A DNA stretch of 64,000 nucleotides from Chelonoidis abingdonii (Eukaryota; Chordata; Testudines; Testudinidae): the NCBI RefSeq assembly GCF_003597395.2, contig NC_133771.1, positions 55,433,746 through 55,497,745 of the forward strand, in the 5' to 3' direction. Shown piece by piece: positions 38,601 to 50,431 of the stretch. Position numbers and translations under genes: made by a program. The notes below the pieces were generated by a model. That model was not told the DNA's origin. It searched no databases and saw nothing but the letters and a program-made list of their open reading frames with translations. How positions within the stretch are numbered: the stretch's first letter is position 1; each line of letters opens with the position of its first letter.

Positions 38601-41600
38601 CATGTTGGTACACACACTGTGGCACATGAATTTAAGATACTATGACGTAACAAGAGAAGGCCAATCAGAGCCATAGATAGTGGCACACCATGAGGCTCCC
38701 CCCTATATTCGCTCTACTACTGAAATAATGAACCACTCAGAAAAAATCTCAATATGTAAGTACGATCTGTCATCCTTCCTCACTTCTCCGGATATGATTC
38801 GTCTCGCTTACGCCGCGAAGAATCTACCCCAAAATAATACAGTAGAGTTCATATCTACGATGATAACAAAAATGTGGACCCCAACAACCAGCGTCTGCTC
38901 TTCTCCACGCCCAGAATTAAAAAATGTCGCCAGATCGATGACAATGTACAAAAATAGATGAGCATAATAAACATCCAATTCCACCTATATCGCAAAATAT
39001 AACAAAAGTGAGACCTCTGCTCCAGAAATATTATACACAAGTCTAAAATCCAGTCCCAACAGGAAACTTACAACAAAAGACCCTCATTATGAAGATTAAG
39101 CAACTTCATCAAGTTAGACGCTCATAAAATATATGGTTCTCCTTAATCAACGCATCACACCTAGGACAAAATCTCACCCAAACTACCACCTCTACTATCC
39201 AGAGACGACTTCACCCATCGAATGACCTCTACTGTCCACGTGCTCGACATGGCCGGATGCAAGGAATTAGCTATGCAAACATCTAAAGAGGCACTCCTCA
39301 TATGATCCATACCAACAAATCCCATACAAAAATTGGCGCACAACGCATTACAAAATAGATCGCTCCTACACTCGCTCAACGAGAAGGTTACTAAAGAAAC
39401 CTCCAATGGGTTCTGTAAGAAAAGTACAGAACAATCTAATTGATAAAACCTCTCTCACCAGCTCGTTATATTCACTAAAACACGCGGCAGAATTACAACA
39501 AAATCTCCCTCGCTCTCGCGCGATTGTATCTATAACCATAAAAAATGTTAGAATTTTAGTCATAGAGAGACACAGACCATCCCATCCCACATACCACCTC
39601 TTCACGCTCATCCGGTACATACCAAAATAAATACCTCAAAATGAACGGTACATATATAACCTCTACTCATCTCAAAGGATCAGTTAGGCCTACGACGGAA
39701 AATAATGATTTCTACTATTGGTGTCCTTTATATAACTACTGATATCCTGTCAGTATGTTCGTCGAATAGCTATTATGTACTCATCACCATACCAATACGA
39801 TGCGCATATGACACTCCGCACATTAAACTTCACTACAGTGAATGCAAGAACACGATAAGCCACGCAAAGAAAGAGAACACTCTCAAAGTAGTCTCTATTA
39901 AAAAATTCCACTCCTTAACATATTTGTAGCAGAGAAAAATAATACAATCACTTCCCTGTGAGAATACACTTAAGCCTCGACTATGTCGAACACTTACACA
40001 AAACGAATGGATCACATTTTTGTATTCCTATCCTCTCCTCTCTAATATATGACACTTTTGTGTTTATGGTTGTATATGAGTTATGATACAGTAAACGATA
40101 AGAAGCTTCATGCATAAGTTTACTGTCATTTAATAAGTCAAAGTGAAAAAATATTACCAGACATTAAGGACTAGATTATACAGATCTGAGATGTAGAGCA
40201 AAATGCTATGGAAACAAGCATATATAGGGACATAACTGTTATCCTAAATATCTGACTCTCACTGAGATGACAATTATACCGCGATAAACCTGACATCCAG
40301 TAGGACAGACAAGCCGCCATGATCACCAAGAGCCAGCAAAAGAACATACATACAAGGAAGCTCTCTCAAGTGGGGATTGCACAGGGAGAGTGCGGGGATA
40401 CTCAGGTAGCGTTACGCCAGCGGAAATAGCAGAAGAGCTGCAGTGAAAGAGGAAGTCGGGCGTAGGTCGTCTGCCAAGTTGTCTCAAGAGGTCCAGATTG
40501 AAGAGGACTACAATGATTGCTAGTGAGGAGGTGAGCATGATTGGTTGGATATTAAGGTTTGGATATAGGTTTCCCAAACTACAGGTTTTAGGTGATAAAG
40601 AGCTATGACAGACCAAGACTGCAAGGCGATCAGTAGAGCTGACGACACAATAGAAGATTATATTAGAAATGTGTAAGAAGCTGCGAGAAACAATTGATAA
40701 AAACATCGATCTCATAGGAGGGAGATAACAAATGCAAAGCACGTTTGCTCCTGCTAAAAAGGACTAGACCGCTGCCTAGAACATGAATGGACCAGCTAAA
40801 CAACAGAACACTACTGAAGGCACATATGGAGCATATCTCAAGGAAAAAACTCTCGTGAAGATCGAAAGGAAAGAGTTCGATGCGAGATTAGAATGGAGCC
40901 AGGACAAAAAAGAACATGAGAAGAAGGCTGAAGGCAGCAGTCAGACTTGCAAATGGTACAGGCGCCAGGACCATACAAGAGAACTCTGTACGGAGCTATA
41001 TCTCGTGTGACAAGGCCGAAAACGATGCCAGCCTAAGGGACGCCATGTCGCACCTCAAAAGAAGAACCAGACAGACAGAGACAAATAAGCGGAAGAGCTA
41101 CTGTAGAAGCCTCAAGACCATAAACCCACTCTCGAAACACGACGTTCGAACAGCAACGTCTGCGAAATCGCGAACGAAGGAGACACGCAAGGTGAATACG
41201 CGAAAGGTCTCGCAGAGAGACAAGGATCCGAGAGTCCAATGAGCAAAGCACAATATTCTCATTATGAGTAAGAAGGACGCGCTCATTTCGACAAAGCATA
41301 CACACACAAACACCACAAAACCCTAAAAAACTCCATTAAACCTCTTCAAATACCATAATGCACCAGCAGAAGATTAGCAGGATGGGTTGCAGAAGGAATT
41401 CGCCACCGACGAATTTAGAGAATCAAGAAGACTTGCAGCCAAGAGGATAAGGATAAAACCAAGAAAGACTATCCACAAACCCACTGGCACAAACAACATA
41501 GGACGGGTTAATGTGAACTGGGAACCTCCTTAACTGGAGCCTCCTAAAAGCCCGGTCCAACTCAGCGCATTAGCATACCCGAGCCGAAACGACAGCGGTC

Positions 41601-43119
41601 GTGCTGTCATGCAGATCGCTCAGAAACCTATGCCAAGCAAATGTGGACTAGAGGGCTGAAGAGGACTCCTAACAACCACGGAGTGGTGACAAGTAAAGTC
41701 CGATGCTCTGTCCTTCATGTGGAGAAAAATAAATCGCCTAACTAAGATCTAGCTGGATTAATATCCAGGAACGCTCTCGCAGGACGCGCGAAAACACTAA
41801 TATACAGGAAATCGAAGGACCAGGTCGATCATTCAGTGAGATAATATATCCTCATATACCTAGATGAGCAGGACCAACCAAAGTGTGCTCGACACAAAGA
41901 TCCAACAATATGGTGACCTCGACAATGGCCCGGGCGAGTGTGCATCAAGACAGAAGAGAGCTTGGAGCACTGTCTGCCGCGACTCTCCAGGAAACACCGG
42001 TGGACCAGCAGGTACTGTTTCGTTTCGATGACTTCACCTCGAGTACAGGACGCAAAAGGTAGAAACTCCTCATAAGTCAGAGGCTGGCAACAACATGATT
42101 CAGAGAGCTATTTGTCATAGCCCATACAATTACCCCTCCATCTAACCTAGCATCAAATGGATGGCAATCAAAGCCGCAGTAGCAGCAAACATAGGACATT
42201 CCCCCTCCAACGCTATAATTCCACCCAGCTTAGAATCTGATAGCTGCCGCCTAGATCAGGAATGACGAGAGCTAGACACGATAAACTCTGATCTCACCGT
42301 ACACAAAACTCTTCCGGCGCCACCAAGACCAGGCTACCCCTGGCTTCTACACAAGGAAAGTAAACCCTTGTCCTTTACTGTTGCTCTCCGCCATGCCCAT
42401 CCAAGCGCTCCATCCTGGAAGCTAAACACTGGTGAAATATCGCCCAACCTCCTATGAAATCTTAAAATCACAAGAGGCATTCACCTCCAAGCCCGCCCCA
42501 CACAAATTCGTACCGAAGTGAGACGGCAGTACGGACCTACTATATACTTTGACGCATAACCAAGAGAGAGAAAATTAATAAAGGCTAAACAGATCACTCT
42601 AGGTTATAAAGCAAAGACAACAGAGAAAGACTAAAATACACTAGTAAAATCTCGAAAGGGTGAACTCAGTACAGGAGCACTTATCATGACTACATCAAAA
42701 CAATAATATAATGAAACTAGAGACAGTAAGGCCATCTCAAGCAGAAAAATGACAATTTAACACAAAATACTTCAGCACAACAAATACATAATATAAAACT
42801 CATATCAGCCCGATAATCATATCAGGCATAAAAAGAAGAACAAACAAATTAACAAGACACAACTGCCATTACTACACTGACACGGTAACTATTGATAGGA
42901 CAATCTCAGAAGACGCCCCGCTAAGATACGTTTCCAGTCACTCTCACGACTACCAACGATGAATACAGACAAAGAAAAGCAACACATAAACAAAGACTGT
43001 CTGTAAACCTACTCGCCCTCGTGAGTTGGCAAGCCAACACCATAGGGCCAGGTTCAGTAATCAGGGATCCGATTTAAACCAATAAACACAAGAATTAACT
43101 CCATTAACTCAAACCTGCT

Positions 43120-46100
43120 TAAGAAAGGAAATAGACTTCTAGGACGGAGCTGGCCCAACTGATTAAGAGAGCTTTAAACAGGAATTTGGGAGCGGATGTT
43201 GGGAGATGTCCAGTAATCTCACGCCAGAATTTAACCATGGAGGGTTTGAAACTGAATCAGAAAGGACACAGCAGTGGGTATGAGAACATGCGATACTAAG
43301 AGGAAGTTTAGTGTAGATGCCAGTCTAATAGGTGATACTGGTGGTAGATTTCAGAGTAGCAGCCGTGTTAGTCTGTATCTGCAAAAAGAACAAGAGTACT
43401 TGTGGCACTTAGAGACTACAATATTTATGAGCATTAGCTTTTGTGGGCTACAGCTCACTCTTCAGATGCATAGAATGGTGGTAGATTGTCTGTGCCTAAG
43501 CAGGTAAAGAATGTCAGTGAAGCCAACATGGCAAAAAATTAAGATGTTTGTACACTTTTGAAGAAGCTTAGGTAACAAAATGGAGGACTAGAGCTAATGG
43601 TGCAGGAAGGAAACCAGAGTTTTATAGGATAACAGAAACATGATGGATAGTAGTTGTGACTGAAGTACAGATTGTAAGGTATACACTGTTTAGGAAGACA
43701 AAATAAAGGCAAAAGTGGTGGAGTAGCATTGTATATCATGATGAGTAGACTGTAAAGAATAGAAGTGATGGAATGGATAAGACAGAGTCTGTCTGGGCAA
43801 AAATCACATTGGGAAAAAGATACAGTGCCTCCTGGATAGTGCTTGGGGTTCTATAGACCACGGATCTGATTTGGATATGGATAGAGACCTCTTAATGTTT
43901 TTAATTAAGTAACACTAATGGGAATTGTGTGTCATGGGAATTTACTTCCCGATATAGACTGGAGGACAAGTGCTAATAATATATATGGCTCAGATTTTCC
44001 GGATGTGATAGCTGATGGATTCTTCACCAAGTAGTTGAGGAACCAACAGAGGGGATGCCATTTTAGATTTGGTTGGTGAGTAGTGAGACTCATACAAGTC
44101 ATGGTGTAGGGACCAACCTTGGTTCGAGTGATCATGGGCTAATTCGGTTCAAACTAGATGGAAAGATAAACAAAATTAGATCTGGGACTAGGGTTTTTTA
44201 TTTCAAAAGGGCTACTTTAAAGAATTAAGTAACTTAGTAGGAAGTGGATTGGACTGAAGAACTCATGGATCTAAAGGTAGAGAAGGCTGGATTATTTCAG
44301 TCAAGTTGCAGAAACTATTAGAAGCCTGCATCTCAGAAAGGGGAAAAAATTCATAGGCAGAGTTGTAGACCAAGCTGGATGAGCAGCATCTCAGAAAGGT
44401 AACTAAGGAAAAGCAGAAAGCAACAAGAAGTGGAAGATGGGAGGGATCGCAAGGAAAGCTACGTTATTGAGGTCAGACATGTAGGAACAAGTGAGAAAGG
44501 CCAAAGCCATAACAGTTGACCTGCAAAGGGACTTAAAACGAATGTAAAAGGTTCTGTGCCTATAAATAAGAAGAAAGAAAGAAGAAGAGGTGGACACTAA
44601 ACACTGAGGATAGAGTGGAGGTAGGATATCTAGCATGGCTCAATATCTAAGAAATATTTTGCCTCAGTCTTAATGAGGCTAATGAGGAGCTTAGGATAAT
44701 GGAAGATGACAAATGGAAATGAGGATATGGAAGTTGATATACCACATCCGAGTTAGAAACCAACTCAACAGATTAATGGGACTAATCAGGGGGCCAGATA
44801 TCTTCATCCAAGAATATTAAAGGAACTGGCACATGAATTGCAAGGCCATTAGCAAGAAGTTTTAATGAATCTATAACTCAGGGATGTACTTACGACTGGA
44901 GAATTGTTAACATAGTTCTATTTTAAGAAATGGGGGAAAGTTGATCTGATACTATAGGCTTGTTAGTTGACATCTGTAGCATGCAAGGCCTTGGAAAAAT
45001 TTTGAAGGAGAAGTAGTTAAGGTCAATGGTCATTGAGGTCAATGTAATTGGGACAAATACAACATGCTTTTACAAAAGGTAGATCATGCCAACAACCTGA
45101 TCTACTTCTTTGAGAAGTTAACAGATTTTTTTAGACAAAGGAAACACAGTGGATCTTATTTATCTTGATTCAGTAACAGCCTTGATACGTTCCACATGGG
45201 AATTATTAGCTAAATTGGAAAAGATGGGATCAAGATGAAAACTGAAAAGTGGGTAAGGAACTGGTTAAAGGGGAGCTACAACAGGTCATACTGAAGGTGA
45301 ACTGTCAGGCTGGAAGGAGGTTACTAGTGGAATTCCTCAGGGATCGGTTTGGACCTTGTTGGATCTTGCTTAATTTTTTATTATGACCTTGGTACAAAAA
45401 GTGGGAATGTGTTAAACGTTTGCGAGATGACACCACAACTGAGACCGCTATGTAATACAGAGAAGGATGGGACTCATCATGCAGGAATCTGGATAGACTT
45501 GTCAAAGCGGAAGACATAGTAACGATGAAATTACAGTGAGAACATGCAAGGGTATACTTCGCAGTTATAGGAATTAACTAAGCAACGAAATTCTTTATCT
45601 TTAAATTAGGCGAATGCAATCGTAGAAGATACAACAGAGCGAAAACCGCGACCACGCGTCGGAGTCATTTGGTCGATCACAGCTGATCGATTATGCAGCC
45701 ACCAATGTGACCATCATGGCTATCGAAAAAAGCTTAACGCAGTATTGATGCATCAGAGCGAACGGTATTTACACAGAGAAAAGATGAAGAGGGCTAGTAC
45801 CGTATTACAAGAGCCACAGGAGTAGACCTCCTACTAGGAATCCTCAATTGATGCTCGCAGTTTGCTACCCCCAAAATGACCAAAGCCAAACACACTGTTT
45901 AAGAAGGTATGAATTCAATACTGGACCCAGGTTCTAGCGTAAGGGCTATCTTAGTGGATGACCACAAGAAAATGGAATACTACCGTACTATAGAAAGAGA
46001 GAACTCCAAAAAGCAACTGGGCTGTTCCTAACCCTACCCTAACCAAAAGAAAGACAGGGGATGATATGACTTGCTCATCTCATAATAAAATATACTCCAG

Positions 46101-46894
46101 AGATAAAATAATCAGGAGAGAGAGAGAAATATTTAAGCCTCAGATACATCATAGCGACAAGAACAAATTGGATATAAAACTGGAACATTAGAGAAGATTG
46201 ACTGAAAAATAGAAAATGAAGGTTTCATATACCCTTAGAGAGTGAAGTTCACGGAACAGCCTTCCAAGAGGCGAGTAGTGAGCGTCAAAAGACATATCTG
46301 TCTTCTAAGACTTAAGCTCTAGATTATTTATAGAAGGTAGATCGGTATGATGAACAACTAGCTCTAATATCTATGGCAAGTCAATGAGCTTCTCATCTCA
46401 TTAACAGATATAACATATGCACACACAATGACCTGATGAGATCCTAGTATCTGTATAGATGAGGTGGGATCTAGAGCTATTACTACAACGAGAAATTACT
46501 TCACATGAGTGATGGCTGCAATGACAACAGTACCGTGACCGACAATGCTCAGAGGTTTAGACAAGCTACTCCATATTTAGGGGGTTCGGCCGACGGAAAT
46601 TTCCTCCAGAGATCACGAATGGCAGAGGCACTCGCAGAGAGTTGCATCTTCCTCGCAGCATGCGAGAAGGCAACGCGCATCACCTGCTGGGAGAAATCTT
46701 ACTGCCCCCTTGAATCCTAAAAACCACTGATTTTCGAGGACATCCCAGGTAACTCAGACACGCGTTAGAGCTGTCAAAAGAGACCATCGCGCAGTAGGCA
46801 GAGAGAATATGGATCTGCCTGATGCAGCGAAGGTCAGACTAGATAGATCATAAATACTCCGCTCACTCGCTTCAAGTCTCAAGAGTCTATAGCC
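43120..46894 (+). mobile_element. CR1 LINE, noisy copy continuing to its 3' end
   Basis: It overlaps the CR1 of 23.3-25.3 kb from the end of ORF1, then continues past the 25,310 break: endonuclease text, 'gggatcggtttggaccttg'-type reverse-transcriptase block near 45,340, and a 3'UTR near 46,580-46,890 ('ttcggccgacggaaatttcc', 'aaggtcagactagatagatc', 'caagagtctata'). 43,150 to about 45,540 is much cleaner than its surroundings, with mainly single-base losses. The sequence error makes the ORF state unreadable. Confidence 0.75.
43349..43477 (+). mobile_element. Short insertion with 12-bp target duplication in the CR1 copy
   Basis: A ~128-base block begins TCAGAGTAGCAGCCGTGTTA and ends at cagatgcatagaa. 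It is bracketed by tggtggtagatt on both sides (about 43,339-43,350 and 43,474-43,486). The clean CR1 at about 24,894-24,905 has only one copy of the target (tggcagtagaat) and lacks the block. I recognise it as a common sauropsid interspersed repeat but cannot name the family. A long duplication favours a LINE-mobilised element. Confidence 0.75.
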
Positions 46895-49340
46895 CTGGTC
46901 TACAATACTTCATTAAACACGAATATTCACAGCACCCAAAGTTTCAATACATATTAACGTGTACCCGGTCACACTACGGGCCCTTTTATCATCGCACTAC
47001 TAATAGGGCTCTTTAATCTTGTTTCTGCACTCCTTTCAAGGCCACAGATGGACCAGTAGCGCTAAAATCGTAAATACCATACTCTTGGATTAGGGTTAGT
47101 GTGGCTGCCCCAAACCTCAGACAAGGTAATTCGGCCTCCAGGGCCGGCCTATCCCTCCAGGCATTCCACTTGTGTCTTGCATAGCTGGACCATGCAAAAT
47201 CTAGAACTCAAGATGCATAGTGGTCAGGTAGACAGCGAAAAGTCCTCGACTGAACTTTTAGACATTCTCAATTTTCCTGTTTGTCCAGTCATCGGCAGCT
47301 GTTGTTAGGCACGGGTGCGTCCGACTGCAATCCCACAATCCCAGCCAAGAGCTGCCAGTATGGAACTGCTATAGGAGATAATGGATCACTTATCACTCGT
47401 ATGGCGCGCAACAGGATCTGCTTCTAATCAGAGACTCCAATAACAGAAACAAAAATTGCCAAAGCATTTGAAAAAATCATCCCAGGCTATTAGATACTAA
47501 CAGAGTCCACCAGCACACATGCTTGTTAGTAGAATGCGTCAATGGGACTAAAGCCAAAGAATCAAATGGACGCAATCACCTGCGCCAGGCGAAGGGAAGG
47601 AACAGGTTCCACTCGCAGCTCCGAGCTAACCACAGTCCCGCAGTCTCTGAACAGAAATAATATTAATAGCATTTCTTGGCATAAGAAGCATCCCATGCCG
47701 CCTGCTACACGGGTTCAAAACACCATTTGTTAAGAGGTGGGATTCATGGGTCTATCTCACCAATTACCACCCTCCCCTCCATAGATATAAAAAAGGAAGA
47801 GCAATCCATTTCTTGACTTTTTTATGTCACCCTATAGGTATCCTCGCACCCAATAGCTAGCTGCAGTAGACATAGGTGCGCAGCACCAGCATAAACAGTG
47901 ACATCCTCTCCTCCTCACCATCCCATGGTGGCAGACGGTACAGGCAGTGACTGATATGCCATCCTGGTACATGGAGCCTATGCCAGGCTCCTGGCTGGCT
48001 CTTAACGTAGGTCAAGCCGGGGCCACCTGGCTAAAAATAGGAATGCCATCCTGGTACCATCCCATAGATGGACAGAATGGTGGTACCTTCTCAATATAAG
48101 CAACTCGGGAGGCTCGAGCTCATCAGCCCCCTCGCCTTTCATGTGTAAAGAACAGATTTCTGCTCTAGGCCTGGACTTGTCATGCAGCGGGATGCTGGGC
48201 TCCCTCCCCCACACACCCATACTCTCATACTCCTAGCCATTCTGGACTCAATTCATAAGCCCGCCAACCCAAAAAAATGCACCCCGGCCATCGCCAAGCC
48301 GATGCGGAACTAAGCCTCTCCTCCCCTTATTCTCCACTACACAGTCAGATATTTCTTATTCGCATTCATTAGTTATTCATCACACAAGAGGAACACTAGC
48401 CAAAATGGCTCAAGCCAACCACGGAGACCCGCTGGCGCGAGGCAGGACAAGTCACCGCCGGTGAGCGGTTGTTGCAAGGACACCCCCCACTTGAATGGCA
48501 TGGTGCTCTCCCAGATTTCCTGCAGGGACTCCTGACATGGCCAGCAGCTCAGTTGCTCTCTGAATAACATGGTTCTCAGTACACTTGCCACATAGATCTA
48601 AAGACAAGACTGGACCTCATTTTTAGACATTATAACATAAAGAGCGATTGACTTGGGGAGTCTCATTCCCATCTTTTCGATCTTATACGCCCCCAGCCAA
48701 TCATCAGCCAGGGTCACCCATCACACACGCAGACGGTACAGAACAGAACAGATAACAACATCTCATTTGCCAATTACAATGGCGCAACAGACGGTACACG
48801 GAGCGAATGATAACGTCCTCATAGCCGTATCAAGTGCAAAGACAAAAATGAATGCTCTGCCTGTAGCGCATGCAGTATCGCTCTCAGCGGTATCCAGTCA
48901 CAATAACAGATGCACAGTAAAAAACTATGTGAACGGGCTCCAAATGAGAGTTGCCGTGCTCATGGCATCTGCCCAGAGGCAATCTCAGAGGAAAAAGGCA
49001 ACAGACAATTTGAAATGATTGTCTGCCGTTGCTTTCCCGGAGGAAGGAATGACTGATGACATTTACCCAGAATCACCCGCGACAATGATTTTTGCCCTAT
49101 CAGGCACTGGGATCTCAACCCAGAATTCCAAGGTGTGGGGGAGACTGTGGGAACTATGGGATAGCTACGGGATAGTTACCCACAGTGCAACGCTCCAGAA
49201 ATCGACGCTAGCTTCAGACCATGGACGCACATCGCCGAATTAATGTGCTTAGTGTGGCCGCGTGCACTCAACTTTATACAATCTGTTTTACAAAACCGGT
49301 TTATGTAAAATCGGAATAATCCCATAGTGTAGACGCACCC
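46895..49340 (+). mobile_element. Harbinger-like DNA transposon, second copy to its right end
   Basis: It starts at 'ccctggtctaca' directly after the CR1 tail and ends at 'gtgtagacgcaccc'; the reverse complement of the right end is GGGTGCGTCTACACTATGGG, so the two ends share GGTCTACA/CGTCTACA cores. Bases up to about 48,998 are noisy; the rest is clean ('gattgtctgccgttgctttc', 'aaatcgacgctagcttcaga', 'acaaaaccggtttatgtaaa'). Its interior 47,700-48,998 repeats 25,345-26,387. No transposase frame can be read. Superfamily call is from recall of the family. Confidence 0.7.
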
Positions 49341-49348
49341 TTTGAGTA

Positions 49349-50431
49349 AAATTTTCAAAAGCATCTAAATCCCATTTTCAAAATGGACTTAGGCACTTAC
49401 GAGTCTAAGTCTCTTTGAAAGGCAGTGGAACTTGGGCTCTTCAATTCTAAATCTATTTTGAAAATAAGATATAGCCTGTCGTAGCTTCCTACTCAGATTT
49501 GAACCTTAGAGTTCATAAACTGAGAAGCTAGCATGAAACCCCTCTAAGCTCAATTTACCAGCTTAGATCTGATCTCGCTGCCACCATCCAAAATTTCCAG
49601 GGTTTTGGCCCCCTCTGGTCTCCCCCAAAACCTTCCCTGGAGGGACCCCAAGACTCAGAAACCCTGAGCCTACAACAAAGGGAAATAACCCACTTCCCTT
49701 CCCTCTCTCTCTCCCACCCAGACTTTTCTCTCTGGGCTAACCTGGGAGTATTGATGCAATCTCTTTACATCACAATACCAAGGAGCATATCTCCTCTATT
49801 CCACAAAGAGACAAACCCCAAATACAAGGAAACAGAAGAGATTCTATCTCTCCTCCCCCTTAGCTCCTTCCCGCCCTCGGACACTAGGAAAGTTAAACAC
49901 AGAGCGTAGTGTTTCCCCTTCCCCCTGTCTTTCCTTTCTCCTTAACCAGAGAAAAACTCAAACAGGTTTTAAAAAGAAAGCTTTATATAAAAAGAAAGAA
50001 AAAGACATAAACATATCTTCTGTATCAAGGTGACAATTACAGAGTCAATTGCTTAAAAGAAAAAATATGAATAAACAGCCTTATTCAAAAAGAGATACAA
50101 TTTAAACATTCCAGCACACACACATGTAAATACAAAACAAAACATATAAAAGCCTATTGTTTTGCTACCTTTGTACTTACAACTGGGAAACTGAAGATGA
50201 GAAGCTTACAGATAGAAAAAGATCCCCTCTCATAGCTGAGAGCCAGACAAAGACAAAGAACCAAAAAAATTCCCTCCCCTGAGCTTTGAAAAATCCGGTT
50301 TCCTGATTGGTCCTCTGGTCAGGTGTTTGGTTCCCTTTGTTAACCCTTTACAGGTAAAAGAAACATTAACCCTTAGCTATCTATTTATGACATAGCCTCC
50401 TAAGTCACTTAGACACTTCTGAAAATATTAC
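49349..50431. mobile_element. Palindromic miniature element, split by an LTR
   Basis: Left end 'aaattttcaaaagcatctaa' and the reverse complement of the right end 'aatattttcagaagtgtcta' are inverted repeats. Internal 'cttaggcacttacgagtcta' is matched by 'taagtcacttagacac' on the other side. The two halves are separated by the solo LTR at 49,534-50,392. Confidence 0.6.
49534..50392 (-). mobile_element. Solo LTR, antisense
   Basis: An 859-bp block beginning TGAAACCCC and ending TTATGACA on the plus strand (reverse complement TGTCATAAATAG...). Flanking duplication tagca/tagcc (49,529-49,533 and 50,393-50,397, 4 of 5). It sits inside a palindromic miniature element. No internal retroviral region. 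Confidence 0.75.

Larger units (their letters stand above)
26413..38800 (-). other. Noisy inverted copy (first arm of a fold-back gap fill)
   Basis: This is low-accuracy sequence read as the reverse complement of the second arm. Clear matches: 38,530-38,625 to the reverse complement of 22,310-22,395; 38,373-38,462 to that of about 22,440-22,530; 37,110-37,165 to that of about 23,335-23,375; 33,733-33,793 to that of the insertion at 43,349-43,410; 33,794-33,870 to that of about 43,280-43,349; 33,125-33,215 to that of about 43,740-43,815; 32,450-32,560 to that of about 44,180-44,275. Left of about 32.4 kb homology is no longer visible by eye and base composition becomes abnormal; continuation of the same arm is inferred from length. 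Reading frames here, including those over 100 codons, are artefacts. Confidence 0.8.
38800..48998 (+). other. Noisy direct copy of the left flank (second arm)
   Basis: Clear direct matches: 38,847-38,930 to 22,239-22,300; 39,085-39,200 to 22,437-22,540; 39,705-39,890 to 22,890-23,035; 40,060-40,330 to 23,120-23,360; 40,570-40,660 to 23,562-23,640; 41,370-41,450 to 24,125-24,190; 43,140-43,330 to 24,695-24,895; 47,810-48,080 to 25,436-25,665; 48,640-48,998 to 26,085-26,387. Differences are mostly one- to few-base insertions, plus a ~1-kb unreadable piece at about 42,110-43,120. The fold point lies between 38,755 and 38,847. No ORF here should be annotated as a gene. Confidence 0.88.

Noticed and set aside
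40323..40742. 139-codon minus-strand frame
   Set aside because: It is the antisense of a noisy copy of CR1 5'UTR/ORF1 (23.36-23.7 kb).
26413..48998. Genuine large palindrome or inverted segmental duplication
   Set aside because: Copies differ by dense short insertions while flanks are clean, and the two arms differ in quality. Real duplications diverge mainly by substitution. Not excluded without reads.
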